A stretch of DNA of 64,000 nucleotides from Caenorhabditis remanei (GCF_010183535.1 NC_071332.1:10850001-10914000); one strand, 5' to 3'; counted from the first letter of the stretch, positions 26,901-41,900 are shown. Notes: generated by a model not told the origin, from the letters alone. Numbers and translations: made by a program.

Positions 26901-29900
26901 GGAAGAGACTTCTTCATCTACTTCTTCAGTCACCGAGTCCAGCATTTCTACAGAATCTGCCTCTGTATCAAGCTCCACAGAACCATGTGTCACTGAAACG
27001 GAAGAGACTTCTTCATCTACTTTTTCATTCACCGAGTCCAGCATTTCTACAGAATCTGTATCTGAATCAAGCTCCACAGAACCATGTGTCACTGAGACCG
27101 AAGAGACTTCTTCATCTACATCTTCTGTCACCGAGTCCGTCATTTCTACAGAATCTGTATCTGAATCAAGCTCCACTGAACCATGTGTCACTGAAACGGA
27201 AGAGACTTCTTCATCTACTTCTTCAGTCACCGAGTCCAGCATTTCTACAGAATCTGCCTCTGTATCAAGCTCCACAGAACCATGTGTCACTGAAACGGAA
27301 GAGACTTCTTCATCTACTTCTTCATTCACCGAGTCCAGCATTTCTACAGAATCTGTATCTGAATCAAGCTCCACAGAACCATGTGTCACTGAGACCGAAG
27401 AGACTTCTTCATCTACATCTTCTGTCACCGAGTCCGTCATTTCTACAGAATCTGTATCTGAATCAAGCTCCACTGAACCATGTGTCACTGAAACGGAAGA
27501 GACTTCTTCATCTACTTCTTCAGTCACCGAGTCCAGCATTTCTACAGAATCTGTATCTGAATCAAGCTCCACAGAACCATGTGTCACTGAGACCGAAGAG
27601 ACTTCTTCATCTACTTCTTCAGTCACCGAGTCCAGCATTTCTACAGAATCTGTATCTGAATCAAGCTCCACAGAACCATGTGTCACTGAGACCGAAGAGA
27701 CTTCTTCATCTACATCTTCTGTCACCGAGTCCGTCATTTCTACAGAATCTGTATCTGAATCAAGCTCCACTGAACCATGTGTCACTGAAACGGAAGAGAC
27801 TTCTTCATCTACTTCTTCAGTCACCGAGTCCAGCATTTCTACAGAATCTGCCTCTGTATCAAGCTCCACAGAACCATGTGTCACTGAAACGGAAGAGACT
27901 TCTTCATCTACTTCTTCATTCACCGAGTCCAGCATTTCTACAGAATCTGTATCTGAATCAAGCTCCACAGAACCATGTGTCACTGAGACCGAAGAGACTT
28001 CTTCATCTACATCTTCTGTCACCGAGTCCGTCATTTCTACAGAATCTGTATCTGAATCAAGCTCCACTGAACCATGTGTCACTGAAACGGAAGAGACTTC
28101 TTCATCTACTTCTTCAGTCACCGAGTCCAGCATTTCTACAGAATCTGTATCTGAATCAAGCTCCACAGAACCATTTGTCACTGAAACGGAAGAGACTTCT
28201 TCATCTACTTCTTCAGTCACCGAGTCCAGCATTTCTACAGAATCTGCCTCTGTATCAAGCTCCACAGAACCATGTGTCACTGAAACGGAAGAGACTTCTT
28301 CATCTACTTCTTCATTCACCGAGTCCAGCATTTCTACAGAATCTGTATCTGAATCAAGCTCCACAGAACCATGTGTCACTGAGACTGAAGAGACTTCTTT
28401 ATCTACTTCTTCAGTCACCGAGTCCGTCATTTCTACAGAATATGTATCTGAATCAAGCTCCACTGAACCATGTGTCACTGAGACCGAAGAGACTTCTTCA
28501 TCTACATCTTCTGTCACCGAGTCCAGCATTTCTACAGAATCTGTATCTGAATCAAGCTCCACTGAACCATGTGTCACTGAAACGGAAGAGACTTCTTCAT
28601 CTACTTCTTCAGTCACCGAGTCCAGCATTTCTACAGAATCTGCCTCTGTATCAAGCTCCACAGAACCATGTGTCACTGAAACGGAAGAGACTTCTTCATC
28701 TACTTCTTCATTCACCGAGTCCAGCATTTCTACAGAATCTGTATCTGAATCAAGCTCCACAGAACCATGTGTCACTGAGACCGAAGAGACTTCTTCATCT
28801 ACATCTTCTGTCACCGAGTCCGTCATTTCTACAGAATCTGTATCTGAATCAAGCTCCACTGAACCATGTGTCACTGAAACGGAAGAGACTTCTTCATCTA
28901 CTTCTTCAGTCACCGAGTCCAGCATTTCTACAGAATCTGTATCTGAATCAAGCTCCACAGAACCATGTGTCACTGAGACCGAAGAGACTTCTTCATCTAC
29001 ATCTTCTGTCACCGAGTCCGTCATTTCTACAGAATCTGTATCTGAATCAAGCTCCACTGAACCATGTGTCACTGAAACGGAAGAGACTTCTTCATCTACT
29101 TCTTCAGTCACCGAGTCCAGCATTTCTACAGAATCTGCCTCTGTATCAAGCTCCACAGAACCATGTGTCACTGAGACCGAAGAGACTTCTTCATCTACTT
29201 CTTCATTCACCGAGTCCAGCATTTCTACAGAATCTGTATCTGAATCAAGCTCCACAGAACCATGTGTCACTGAGACCGAAGAGACTTCTTCATCTACATC
29301 TTCTGTCACCGAGTCCGTCATTTCTACAGAATCTGTATCTGAATCAAGCTCCACTGAACCATGTGTCACTGAAACGGAAGAGACTTCTTCATCTACTTCT
29401 TCAGTCACCGAGTCCAGCATTTCTACAGAATCTGTATCTGAATCAAGCTCCACAGAACCATGTGTCACTGAGACCGAAGAGACTTCTTCATCTACATCTT
29501 CTGTCACCGAGTCCGTCATTTCTACAGAATATGTATCTGAATCAAGCTCCACTGAACCATGTGTCACTGAAACGGAAGAGACTTCTTCATCTACTTCTTC
29601 AGTCACCGAGTCCAGCATTTCTACAGAATCTGCCTCTGTATCAAGCTCCACAGAACCATGTGTCACCGAGACTAAAGAGACTTCTTCATCTACTTCTTCA
29701 GTCACCGAGTCAAGCATTTCTACAGTATCTGTATCTGAATCAAGCTCCACGGAACCATGTGTCACTGAGACTGAAGAGTCTTCTTCATCCACTTCTTCAG
29801 TCACCGAGTCCAGCATTTCTACAGAATCTGTATCTGAATCAAGCTCCACAGAACCATGTGTCACAGAAACAGAAGAGACTTCTTCATCTACTTCTTCAGT

Positions 29901-32900
29901 CACCGAGTCCAGCATTTCTACAGAATCTGTATCTGAATCAAGCTCCACAGAACCATGTGTCACTGAGACTGAAGAGACTTCTTTATCTACTTCTTCAGTC
30001 ACCGAGTCCAGCATTTCTACAGAATCTGTTTCTGAATCAAGCTCCACAGAACCATGTGTCACTGAGACTGAAGAGACTTCTTTATCTACTTCTTCAGTCA
30101 CCGAGTCCAGCATTTCTACAGAATCTGCCTCTGTATCAAGCTCCACAGAACCATGTGTCACTGAAACTGAAGAGACTTCTTCATCTACTTCTTCAGTCAC
30201 CGAGTCCAGCATTTCTACAGAATCTGTATCTGAATCAAGCTCCACTGAACCATGTGTCACTGAAACGGAAGAGACTTCTTCATCTACTTCTTCAGTCACC
30301 GAGTCCAGCATTTCTACAGAATCTGCCTCTGTATCAAGCTCCACAGAACCATGTGTCACTGAAACGGAAGAGACTTCTTCATCTACTTCTTCAGTCACCG
30401 AGTCCAGCATTTCTACAGAATCTGCCTCTGTATCAAGCTCCACAGAACCATGTGTCACTGAAACGGAAGAGACTTCTTCATCTACTTCTTCAGTCACCGA
30501 GTCCAGCATTTCTACAGAATCTATCTCTGTATCAAGCTCCACAGAACCATGTGTCACTGAAACTGAAGAGACTTCTTCATCTACTTCTTCAGTCACCGAG
30601 TCTAGCATTTCTACAGAATCTGTTTCTGAATCAAGCTCCACAGAACCATGTGTCACTGAGACCGAAGAGACTTCTTCATCTACATCTTCTGTCACCGAGT
30701 CCGTCATTTCTACAGAATCTGTATCTGAATCAAGCTCCACAGAACCATGTGTCACTGAAACGGAAGAGACTTCTTCATCTACTTCTTCAGTCACCGAGTC
30801 CAGCATTTCTACAGAATCTGCCTCTGTATCAAGCTCCACAGAACCATGTGTCACTGAAACGGAAGAGACTTCTTCATCTACTTTTTCATTCACCGAGTCC
30901 AGCATTTCTACAGAATCTGTATCTGAATCAAGCTCCACAGAACCATGTGTCACTGAGACCGAAGAGAGTTCTTCATCTACATCTTCTGTCACCGAGTCCG
31001 TCATTTCTACAGAATCTGTATCTGAATCAAGCTCCACTGAACCATGTGTCACTGAAACGGAAGAGACTTCTTCATCTACTTCTTCAGTCACCGAGTCCAG
31101 CATTTCTACAGAATCTGCCTCTGTATCAAGCTCCACAGAACCATGTGTCACTGAAACGGAAGAGACTTCTTCATCTACTTCTTCATTCACCGAGTCCAGC
31201 ATTTCTACAGAATCTGTATCTGAATCAAGCTCCACAGAACCATGTGTCACTGAGACCGAAGAGACTTCTTCATCTACATCTTCTGTCACCGAGTCCGTCA
31301 TTTCTACAGAATCTGTATCTGAATCAAGCTCCACTGAACCATGTGTCACTGAAACGGAAGAGACTTCTTCATCTACTTCTTCAGTCACCGAGTCCAGCAT
31401 TTCTACAGAATCTGTATCTGAATCAAGCTCCACAGAACCATGTGTCACTGAGACCGAAGAGACTTCTTCATCTACTTCTTCAGTCACCGAGTCCAGCATT
31501 TCTACAGAATCTGTATCTGAATCAAGCTCCACAGAACCATTTGTCACTGAGACTGAAGAGACTTCTTCATCTACTTCTTCAGTCACCGAGTCCAGCATTT
31601 CTACAGAATCTGTATCTGAATCAAGCTCCACTGAACCATGTGTCACTGAGACTGAAGAGACTTCTTCATCTACTTCTTCAGTCACCGAGTCCAGCATTTC
31701 TACAGAATCTGTATCTGAATCAAGCTCCACAGAACCATTTGTCACTGAGACTGAAGAGACTTCTTCATCTACTTCTTCAGTCACCGAGTCCAGCATTTCT
31801 ACAGAATCTGTATCTGAATCAAGCTCCACAGAACCATTTGTCACTGAGACTGAAGAGACTTCTTCATCTACTTCTTCAGTCACCGAGTCCAGCATTTCTA
31901 CAGAATCTGTATCTGAATCAAGCTCCACAGAACCATTTGTCACTGAGACTGAAGAGACTTCTTCATCTACTTCTTCAGTCACCGAGTCCAGCATTTCTAC
32001 AGAATCTGTATCTGAATCAAGCTCCACTGAACCATGTGTCACTGAGACTGAAGAGACTTCTTCATCTACTTCTTCAGTCACCGAGTCCAGCATTTCTACA
32101 GAATCTGTATCTGAATCAAGCTCCACAGAACCATTTGTCACTGAGACTGAAGAGACTTCTTCATCTACTTCTTCAGTCACCGAGTCCAGCATTTCTACAG
32201 AATCTGTATCTGAATCAAGCTCCACAGAACCATTTGTCACTGAGACTGAAGAGACTTCTTCATCTACTTCTTCAGTCACCGAGTCCAGCATTTCTACAGA
32301 ATCTGTATCTGAATCAAGCTCCACAGAGCGATGTGTCACTGAGACTGATGAGACTTCTTCATCTACTTCTTCAGTCACCGAGTCCAGCATTTCTACAGAA
32401 TCTGTATCTGAATCAAGCTCCACAGAACCATTTGTCACTGAGACTGAAGAGACTTCTTCATCTACTTCTTCAGTCACCGAGTCAAGCATTTCTACAGAAT
32501 CTGTATCTGAATCAAGCTCCACTGAACCATGTGTCACTGATACTGAAGATACTTCTTCATCTACTTCTTCAGTCACCGAGTCAAGCATTTCTACAGAATC
32601 TGTATCTGAATCAAGCTCCACTGAACCATGTGTCACTGATACTGAAGAGACTTCTTCATCTACTTCTTCAGTCACCGAGTCAAGCATTTCTACAGAATCT
32701 GTATCTGAATCAAGCTCCACTGAACCATGTGTCACTGAGACTGAAGAGACTTCTTCATCTACTTCTTCAGTCACCGAGTCAAGCATTTCTACAGAATCTG
32801 TATCTGAATCAAGCTCCACAGAACCATGTGTCACTGAGACTGAAGAGACTTCTTCATCTACTTCTACTTCTTCAGTCACCGAGTCCAGCATTTCTACAGA

Positions 32901-35900
32901 ATCTGTTTCTGAATCAAGCTCCACAGAACCATGTGTCACTGAGACTGAAGAGACTTCTTCATCTACTTCTTCAGTCACCGAGTCAAGCATTTCTACAGAA
33001 TCTGTATCTGAATCAAGCTCCACAGAACCATGTGTCACTGAGACTGAAGAGACTTCTTCATCTACTTCTTCAGTCACCGAGTCAAGCATTTCTACAGAAT
33101 CTGTATCTGAATCAAGCTCCACTGAACCATGTGTCACTGAGACTGAAGAGACTTCTTCATCTACTTCTTCAGTCACCGAGTCAAGCATTTCTACAGAATC
33201 TGTATCTGAATCAAGCTCCACAGAACCATGTGTCACTGAGACTGAAGAGACTTCTTCATCTACTTCTACTTCTTCAGTCACCGAGTCCAGCATTTCTACA
33301 GAATCTGTATCTGAATCAAGCTCCACAGAACCATGTGTCACTGAGACTGAAGAGACTTCTTCATCTACTTCTTCAGTCACCGAGTCAAGCATTTCTACAG
33401 AATCTGTATCTGAATCAAGCTCCACTGAACCATGTGTCACTGATACTGAAGAGACTTCTTCATCTACTTCTTCAGTCACCGAGTCAAGCATTTCTACAGA
33501 ATCTGTATCTGAATCAAGCTCCACTGAACCATGTGTCACTGATACTGAAGAGACTTCTTCATCTACTTCTTCAGTCACCGAGTCAAGCATTTCTACAGAA
33601 TCTGTATCTGAATCAAGCTCCACTAAACCATGTGTCACTGAGACTGAAGAGACTTCTTCATCTACTTCTTCAGTCACCGAGTCAAGCATTTCTACAGAAT
33701 CTGTATCTGAATCAAGCTCCACTGAACCATGTGTCACTGATACTGAAGAGACTTCTTCATCTACTTCTTCAGTCACCGAGTCAAGCATTTCTACAGAATC
33801 TGTATCTGAATCAAGCTCCACTAAACCATGTGTCACTGAGACTGAAGAGACTTCTTCATCTACTACTTCAGTCACCGAGTCCAGCATTTCTACAGTATCT
33901 GTATCTGAATCAAGCTCCACAGAACCATGTGTCACTGAGACTGAAGAGACTTCTTCATCTACTTCTACTTCTTCAGTCACCGAGTCCAGCATTTCTACAG
34001 AATCTGTATCTGAATCAAGCTCCACTGAACCATGTGTCACTGAGACTGAAGAGACTTCTTCATCTACTTCTTCAGTCACCGAGTCAAGCATTTCTACAGA
34101 ATCTGTATCTGAATCAAGCTCCACTGAACCATGTGTCACTGAGACTGAAGAGACTTCTTCATCTACTTCTTCAGTCACCGAGTCAAGCATTTCTACAGAA
34201 TCTGTATCTGAATCAAGCTCCACTGAACCATGTGTCACTGATACTGAAGAGACTTCTTCATCTACTTCTTCAGTCACCGAGTCAAGCATTTCTACAGAAT
34301 CTGTATCTGAATCAAGCTCCACTGAACCATGTGTCACTGAGACTGAAGAGACTTCTTCATCTACTTCTTCAGTCACCGAGTCAAGCATTTCTACAGAATC
34401 TGTATCTGAATCAAGCTCCACTGAACCATGTGTCACTGAGACTGAAGAGACTTCTTCATCTACTTCTACTTCTTCAGTCACCGAGTCCAGCATTTCTACA
34501 GAATCTGTTTCTGAATCAAGCTCCACAGAACCATGTGTCACTGAGACTGAAGAGACTTCTTCATCTACTTCTTCAGTCACCGAGTCCAGCATTTCTACAG
34601 AATCTGTTTCTGAATCAAGCTCCACAGAACCATGTGTCACTGAGACTGAAGAGACTTATTTATCTACTTCTTCAGTCACCGAGTCCAGCATTTCTACAGA
34701 ATCTTTTTCTGAATCAAGCTCCACAGAACAATGTGTCACTGAGACTGAAAAGACTTCTTCATCTACTTCTTCAGTCACCGAGTCAAGCATTTCTACAGTA
34801 TCTGTATCTGAATCAAGCTCCACGGAACCATGTGTCACTGAGACTGAAGAGTCTTCTTCATCTACTTCTTCAGTCACCGAGTCCAGCATTTCTACAGAAT
34901 CTTTTTCTGAATCAAGCTCCACGGAACCATGTGTCACTGAAACGGAAGAGACTTCTTCATCTACTACTTCAGTCACCGAGTCCAGCATTTCTACAGTATC
35001 TGTATCTGAATCAAGCTCCACTGAACCATGTGTCACTGAGACTGAAGAGACTTCTTCATCTACTTCTTCAGTCACCGAGTCAAGCATTTCTACAGTATCT
35101 GTATCTGAATCAAGCTCCACAGAACCATGTGTCACTGAGACTGAAGAGTCTTCTTCATCTACTTCTTCAGTCACTGAGTCCAGCATTTCTACAGAATCTT
35201 TTTCTGAATCAAGCTCCACGGAACCATGTGTCACTGAAACGGAAGAGACTTCTTCATCTACTACTTCAGTCACCGAGTCCAGCATTTCTACAGTATCTGT
35301 ATCTGAATCAAGCTCCACAGAACCAAGTGTCACTGAGACTGAAGAGACTTCTTCATCTACTTCTTCAGTCACCGAGTCCAGCATTTCTACAGAATCTTTT
35401 ACTGAATCAAGCTCCACAGAACCATGTGTCACTGAGACTGAAGAGACTTCTTCATCTACTTCTTCAGTCACCGAGTCCAGCATTTCTACAGAATCTTTTT
35501 CTGAATCAAGCTCCACGGAACCATGTGTCACTGAAACGGAAGAGACTTCTTCATCTACTACTTCAGTCACCGAGTCCAGCATTTCTACAGTATCTGTATC
35601 TGAATCAAGCTCCACAGAACCAAGTGTCACTGAGACTGAAGAGACTTCTTCATCTACTTCTTCAGTCACCGAGTCCAGCATTTCTACAGAATCTTTTACT
35701 GAATCAAGCTCCACAGAACCATGTGTCACTGAGACTGAAGAGACTTCTTCATCTACTTCTTCAGTCACCGAGTCCAGCATTTCTGCAGAATCTGTTTCTG
35801 AATCAAGCTCCACGGAACCATGTGTCAATGAAACGGAAGAGACTTCTTCATCTACTTCTTCAGTCACCGAGTCCAGCATTTCTACAGAATCTGTTTCTGA

Positions 35901-38900
35901 ATCAAGCTCCACAGAACCATGTGTCACTGAGACTGAAGAGACTTCTTCATCTACTTCTTCAGTCACCGAGTCCAGCATTTCTGCAGAATCTGTATCTGAA
36001 TCAAGTTCCACAGAACCATGTGTCACTGAAACGGAAGAGACTTCTTCATCTACTTCTTCAGTCACCGAGTCCAGCATTTCTACAGAATCTGTTTCTGAAT
36101 CAAGCTCCACAGAACCATCCACCACTAAACAGGAAATGTTTACTTTTTCATCTCCTCAATTTCTTGAAACTTCATCCAGTTATAAAACTTCAACACGTTT
36201 TTCAAGTAAGACAAATCAACGTTTTCTCAGTGTAGATCTGTTTTACAGCAAGACATTCCGGAGGTTGTGGGTTTCCCACCAAGTCAACTTCAACTTCTAC
36301 TTCTGGTAAGTTTTCTGGTTGTTTTGAAACTTATGTATGTAGAAACGGATACCGTAAATACTGTATTATAACGGCATGCCGTTATATTTTTCAACTGCCT
36401 CTGAGAGAAATTTTGTGGTTTCAGAAACTCATTAAAGTTAAACTGAAAAACGTTTTTGGACGTTCTATTCGCTGATCAGAAAGTTACTCATCACGCTGCT
36501 TCTAATCAGAACCAAAAATATCGGGATAACCATATTCATGAATTCTAAGTATAGATAGGGTGCCGTTATAATAGAGGTGCCGTTCTATTACAGGTGCCGT
36601 TATAATACAGTATTTACAGTATCTTTGTTCAAACTATGTTCGTTTTGTTGTTCGGTTAGAAACAGCAAAACTATTTTCAAACTTAATGTTGAGCTGAAGT
36701 TTTATGCAAAACTTGTTCCACCATTCAATAGCCATTCCGAACTATGTTTTATGATGTTGTTTTACTCATTTCTTGGGTTGTAACAGATTGAACTCTCTTT
36801 TTTTTAACGTTATCGAATTCTGCAAAAAAAATTTGCAAAAGCCAGATGGATCAGCAAAACTCTTGAGTTCCCCTGTGATCGGCCAAAAAATGAGGACAAC
36901 GACAAATAAAACTCGCTGTTTTCCGAAATCAGTGGAAACGTAGTTTTAGAAGTTTAGTTTCTCTAAGAGATGAAATAAAATTTTGAATTAGAACAAAGAA
37001 TTTTTTTTTTTATCCGTAAAACAAATCAATTATTAAAATCTCAAGTTAATCGTGAAATCAAAATCTAGAACGAGAAAAGTTTCAGGATTGAACGAGAAAA
37101 GTTTCACATCGAAGTAATAACAGTATGACTAGTAACTTAACGGTTTTCTGCGACAGCAGTATTTTTCCGGATTTCATGTTGAAACATTCTGAAACAGATC
37201 ATTAAAAATCAAACTTATCCAAATTTGGTGAGATGTACTTTTCCAGGAACTTCTACAGCCATAAGCACATCACTTTTTTCAACAACTCTCGAAAGTTCCA
37301 CGACAGATACTTCGTCAAGTGTTCAAAGCAGTTCTGAATCTACACCAGTGACTTCAACAACTCTTGAAAGTTCCACGACAGAAACTTCGTCAAGTGTTCA
37401 AAGCAGTTCTGAATCTACCCCAGTCACCTCTACCACTCTTGAAAGTTCCACGACAGAAACTTCGTCAAGTGTTCAAAGCAGTTCTGAATCTACACCAGTC
37501 ACCTCTACCACTCTTGAAAGTTCCACGACAGAAACTTCGTCAAGTGTTCAAAGCAGTTCTGAATCTACACCAGTGACTTCAACAACTCTTGAAAGTTCCA
37601 CGACAGATACTTCGTCAAGTGTTCAAAGCAGTTCTGAATCTACACCAGTGGCTTCAACAACTCTCGAAAGTTCCACGACAGAAACTTCGTCAAGTGTTCA
37701 AAGCAGTTCTGAATCTACACCAGTGACTTCAACAACTCTTGAAAGTTCCACGACAGGAACTTCGTCAAGTGTTCAAAGCAGTTCTGAATCTACCCTAGTC
37801 ACCTCTACCACTCTTGAAAGTTTCACGACAGAAACTTCGTCAAGTGTTCAAAGCAGTTCTGAATCTACACCAGTGACTTCAACAACTCTTGAAAGTTCCA
37901 CGACAGAAACTTCGTCAAGTGTTCAAAGCGGTTCTGAATCTACCCCAGTCACCTCTACCACTCTTGAAAGTTTCACGACAGAAACTTCGTCAAGTGTTCG
38001 AAGCAGTTCTGAATCTACACCAGTCACCTCTACCACTCTTGAAAGTTTCACGACAGAAACTTCGTCAAGTGTTCAAAGCAGTTCTGAATCTACACCAGTG
38101 ACTTCAACAACTCTTGAAAGTTCCACGACAGAAACTTCGTCAAGTGTTCAAAGCAGTTCTGAATCTACCCCAGTCACCTCTACCACTCTTGAAAGTTTCA
38201 CGACAGAAACTTCGTCAAGTGTTCAAAGCAGTTCTGAATCTACACCAGTGACTTCAACAACTCTTGAAAGTTCCACGACAGATACTTCGTCAAGTGTTCA
38301 AAGCAGTTCTGAATCTACACCAGTGACTTCAACAACTCTTGAAAGTTCCACCACAGATACTTCGTCAAGTGTTCAAAGCAGTTCTGAATCTACACCAGTG
38401 ACGTCAACAACTCTTGAAAGTTCCACGACAGATACTTCGTCAAGTGTTCAAAGCAGTTCTGAATCTACCCCAGTCACCTCTACCACTCTTGAAAGTTCCA
38501 CGACAGAAACTTCGTCAAGTGTTCAAAGCAGTTCTGAATCTACACCAGTCACCTCTACCACTCTTGAAAGTTCCACGACAGAAACTTCGTCAAGTGTTCA
38601 AAGCAGTTCTGAATCTACACCAGTCACCTCTACCACTCTTGAAAGTTCCACGACAGAAACTTCGTCAAGTGTTCAAAGCAGTTCTGAATCTACACCAGTC
38701 ACCTCTACCACTCTTGAAAGTTCCACGACAGAAACTTCGTCAAGTGTTCAAAGCAGTTCTGAATCTACACCAGTCACCTCTACCACTCTCGAAAGTTCCA
38801 CGACAGATACTTCGTCAAGTGTTCAAAGCAGTTCTGAATCTACACCAGTGACTTCAACAACCCTCGAAAGTTCCACGACAGAAACTTCGTCAAGTGTTCA

Positions 38901-41900
38901 AAGCAGTTCTGAATCTACACCAGTGACTTCAACAACTCTTGAAAGTTCCACGACAGAAACTTCGTCAAGTGTTCAAAGCAGTTCTGAATCTACACCAGTG
39001 ACTTCAACAACTCTTGAAAGTTCCACGACAGAAACTTCGTCAAGTGTTCAAAGCAGTTCTGAATCTACACCAGTCACCTCTACCACTCTTGAAAGTTCCA
39101 CGACAGAAACTTCGTCAAGTGTTCAAAGCAGTTCTGAATCTACACCAGTCACCTCTACCACTCTCGAAAGTTCCACGACAGATACTTCGTCAAGTGTTCA
39201 AAGCAGTTCTGAATCTACACCAGTCACCTCTACCACTCTTGAAAGTTCCACGACAGAAACTTCGTCAAGTGTTCAAAGCAGTTCTGAATCTACACCAGTG
39301 ACTTCAACAACTCTCGAAAGTTCCACGACAGAAACTTCGTCAAGTGTTCAAAGCAGTTCTGAATCTACACCAGTGACTTCAACAACTCTTGAAAGTTCCA
39401 CGACAGAAACTTCGTCAAGTGTTCAAAGCAGTTCTGAATCTACACCAGTGACTTCAACAACTCTTGAAAGTTCCACGACAGATACTTCGTCAAGTGTTCA
39501 AAGCAGTTCTGAATCTACACCAGTCACCTCTACCACTCTCGAAAGTTCCACGACAGATACTTCGTCAAGTGTTCAAAGCAGTTCTGAATCTACACCAGTC
39601 ACCTCTACCACTCTTGAAAGTTCCACGACAGATACTTCGTCAAGTGTTCAAAGCAGTTCTGAATCTACACCAGTGACTTCAACAACTCTCGAAAGTTCCA
39701 CGACAGAAACTTCGTCAAGTGTTCAAAGCAGTTCTGAATCTACACCAGTCACCTCTACCACTCTTGAAAGTTCCACGACAGATACTTCGTCAAGTGTTCA
39801 AAGCAGTTCTGAATCTACACCAGTGACTTCAACAACTCTCGAAAGTTCCACGACAGAAACTTCGTCAAGTGTTCAAAGCAGTTCTGAATCTACACCAGTG
39901 ACTTCAACAACTCTTGAAAGTTCCACGACAGAAACTTCGTCAAGTGTTCAAAGCAGTTCTGAATCTACACCAGTGACTTCAACAACTCTTGAAAGTTCCA
40001 CGACAGATACTTCGTCAAGTGTTCAAAGCAGTTCTGAATCTACACCAGTCACCTCTACCACTCTCGAAAGTTCCACGACAGATACTTCGTCAAGTGTTCA
40101 AAGCAGTTCTGAATCTACACCAGTCACCTCTACCACTCTTGAAAGTTCCACGACAGAAACTTCGTCAAGTGTTCAAAGCAGTTCTGAATCTACACCAGTG
40201 ACTTCAACAACTCTCGAAAGTTCTACGACAGATACTTCGTCAAGTGTTCAAAGCAGTTCTGAATCTACACCAGTGACTTCAACAACCCTCGAAAGTTCCA
40301 CGACAGAAACTTCGTCAAGTGTTCAAAGCAGTTCTGAATCTACACCAGTGACTTCAACAACTCTCGCAAGTTCCACGATAGAAACTTCGTCAAGTGTTCA
40401 AAGCAGTTCTGAATCTTCCCTAGTCACCTCTACCACTCTTGAAAGTTCCACGACAGATACTTCGTCAAGTGTTCAAAGCAGTTCTGAATCTACACCAGTG
40501 ACTTCAACAACGCTTGAAAGTTCCACGACAAAAACTTCGTCAAGTGTTCAAAGCAGTTCTGAATCTACCCCAGTCACCTCTACCACTCTTGAAAGTTTCA
40601 CGACAGAAACTTCGTCAAGTGTTCAAAGCAGTTCTGAATCTACCCCAGTGACTTCAACAACTCTTGAAAGTTTCACGACAGAAACTTCGTCAAGTGTTCA
40701 AAGCAGTTCTGAATCTACCCCAGTCACCTCTACCACTCTTGAAAGTTCCACGACAGAAACTTCGTCAAGTGTTCAAAGCAGTTCTGAATCTACACCAGTG
40801 ACTTCAACAACGCTTGAAAGTTCCACGACAGAAACTTCGTCAAGTGTTCAAAGCAGTTCTGAATCTACACCAGTGACTTCAACAACTCTCGCAAGTTCCA
40901 CGATAGAAACTTCGTCAAGTGTTCAAAGCAGTTCTGAATCTACACCAGTGACTTCAACAACGCTTGAAAGTTCCACGACAAAAACTTCGTCAAGTGTTCA
41001 AAGCAGTTCTGAATCTACACCAGTGACTTCAACAACTCTTGAAAGTTCCACGACAGAAACTTCGTCAAATGTTCAAAGCAGTTCTGAATCTACACCAGTG
41101 ACTTCAACAACTCTCGAAAGTTCCACGACAGATACTTCGTCAAGTGTTCAAAGCAGTTCTGAATCTACACCAGTCACCTCTACCACTCTTGAAAGTTCCA
41201 CGACAGAAACTTCGTCAAGTGTTCAAAGCAGTTCTGAATCTACACCAGTCACCTCTACCACTCTTGAAAGTTCCACGACAGAAACTTCGTCAAGTGTTCA
41301 AAGCAGTTCTGAATCTACACCAGTGGCTTCAACAACTCTTGAAAGTTCCACGACAGAAACTTCGTCAAGTGTTCAAAGCAGTTCTGAATCTACACCAGTC
41401 ACCTCTACCACTCTTGAAAGTTCCACGACAGAAACTTCGTCAAGTGTTCAAAGCAGTTCTGAATCTACACCAGTCACCTCTACCACTCTTGAAAGTTCCA
41501 CGACAGAAACTTCGTCAAGTGTTCAAAGCAGTTCTGAATCTACACCAGTCACCTCTACCACTCTTGAAAGTTCCACGACAGAAACTTCGTCAAGTGTTCA
41601 AAGCAGTTCTGAATCTACACCAGTCACCTCTACCACTCTCGAAAGTTCCACGACAGATACTTCGTCAAGTGTTCAAAGCAGTTCTGAATCTACACCAGTG
41701 ACTTCAACAACCCTCGAAAGTTCCACGACAGAAACTTCGTCAAGTGTTCAAAGCAGTTCTGAATCTACACCAGTGACTTCAACAACTCTTGAAAGTTCCA
41801 CGACAGAAACTTCGTCAAGTGTTCAAAGCAGTTCTGAATCTACACCAGTGACTTCAACAACTCTTGAAAGTTCCACGACAGATACTTCGTCAAGTGTTCA

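Noticed and set aside
14160..34640. Antisense open frame of 6,826 codons over array A
   Set aside because: It is a by-product of a stop-free 99-bp unit. The sense frame has a signal peptide, splice sites and a proper end; the antisense frame has none of these.
21047..36235. Second sense open frame rich in LHLLLQSPSPAFLQNL
   Set aside because: It is the same tandem array read in another frame. It lacks a start context or linked exons, and its Leu/Gln composition is an artefact of the Ser codons.
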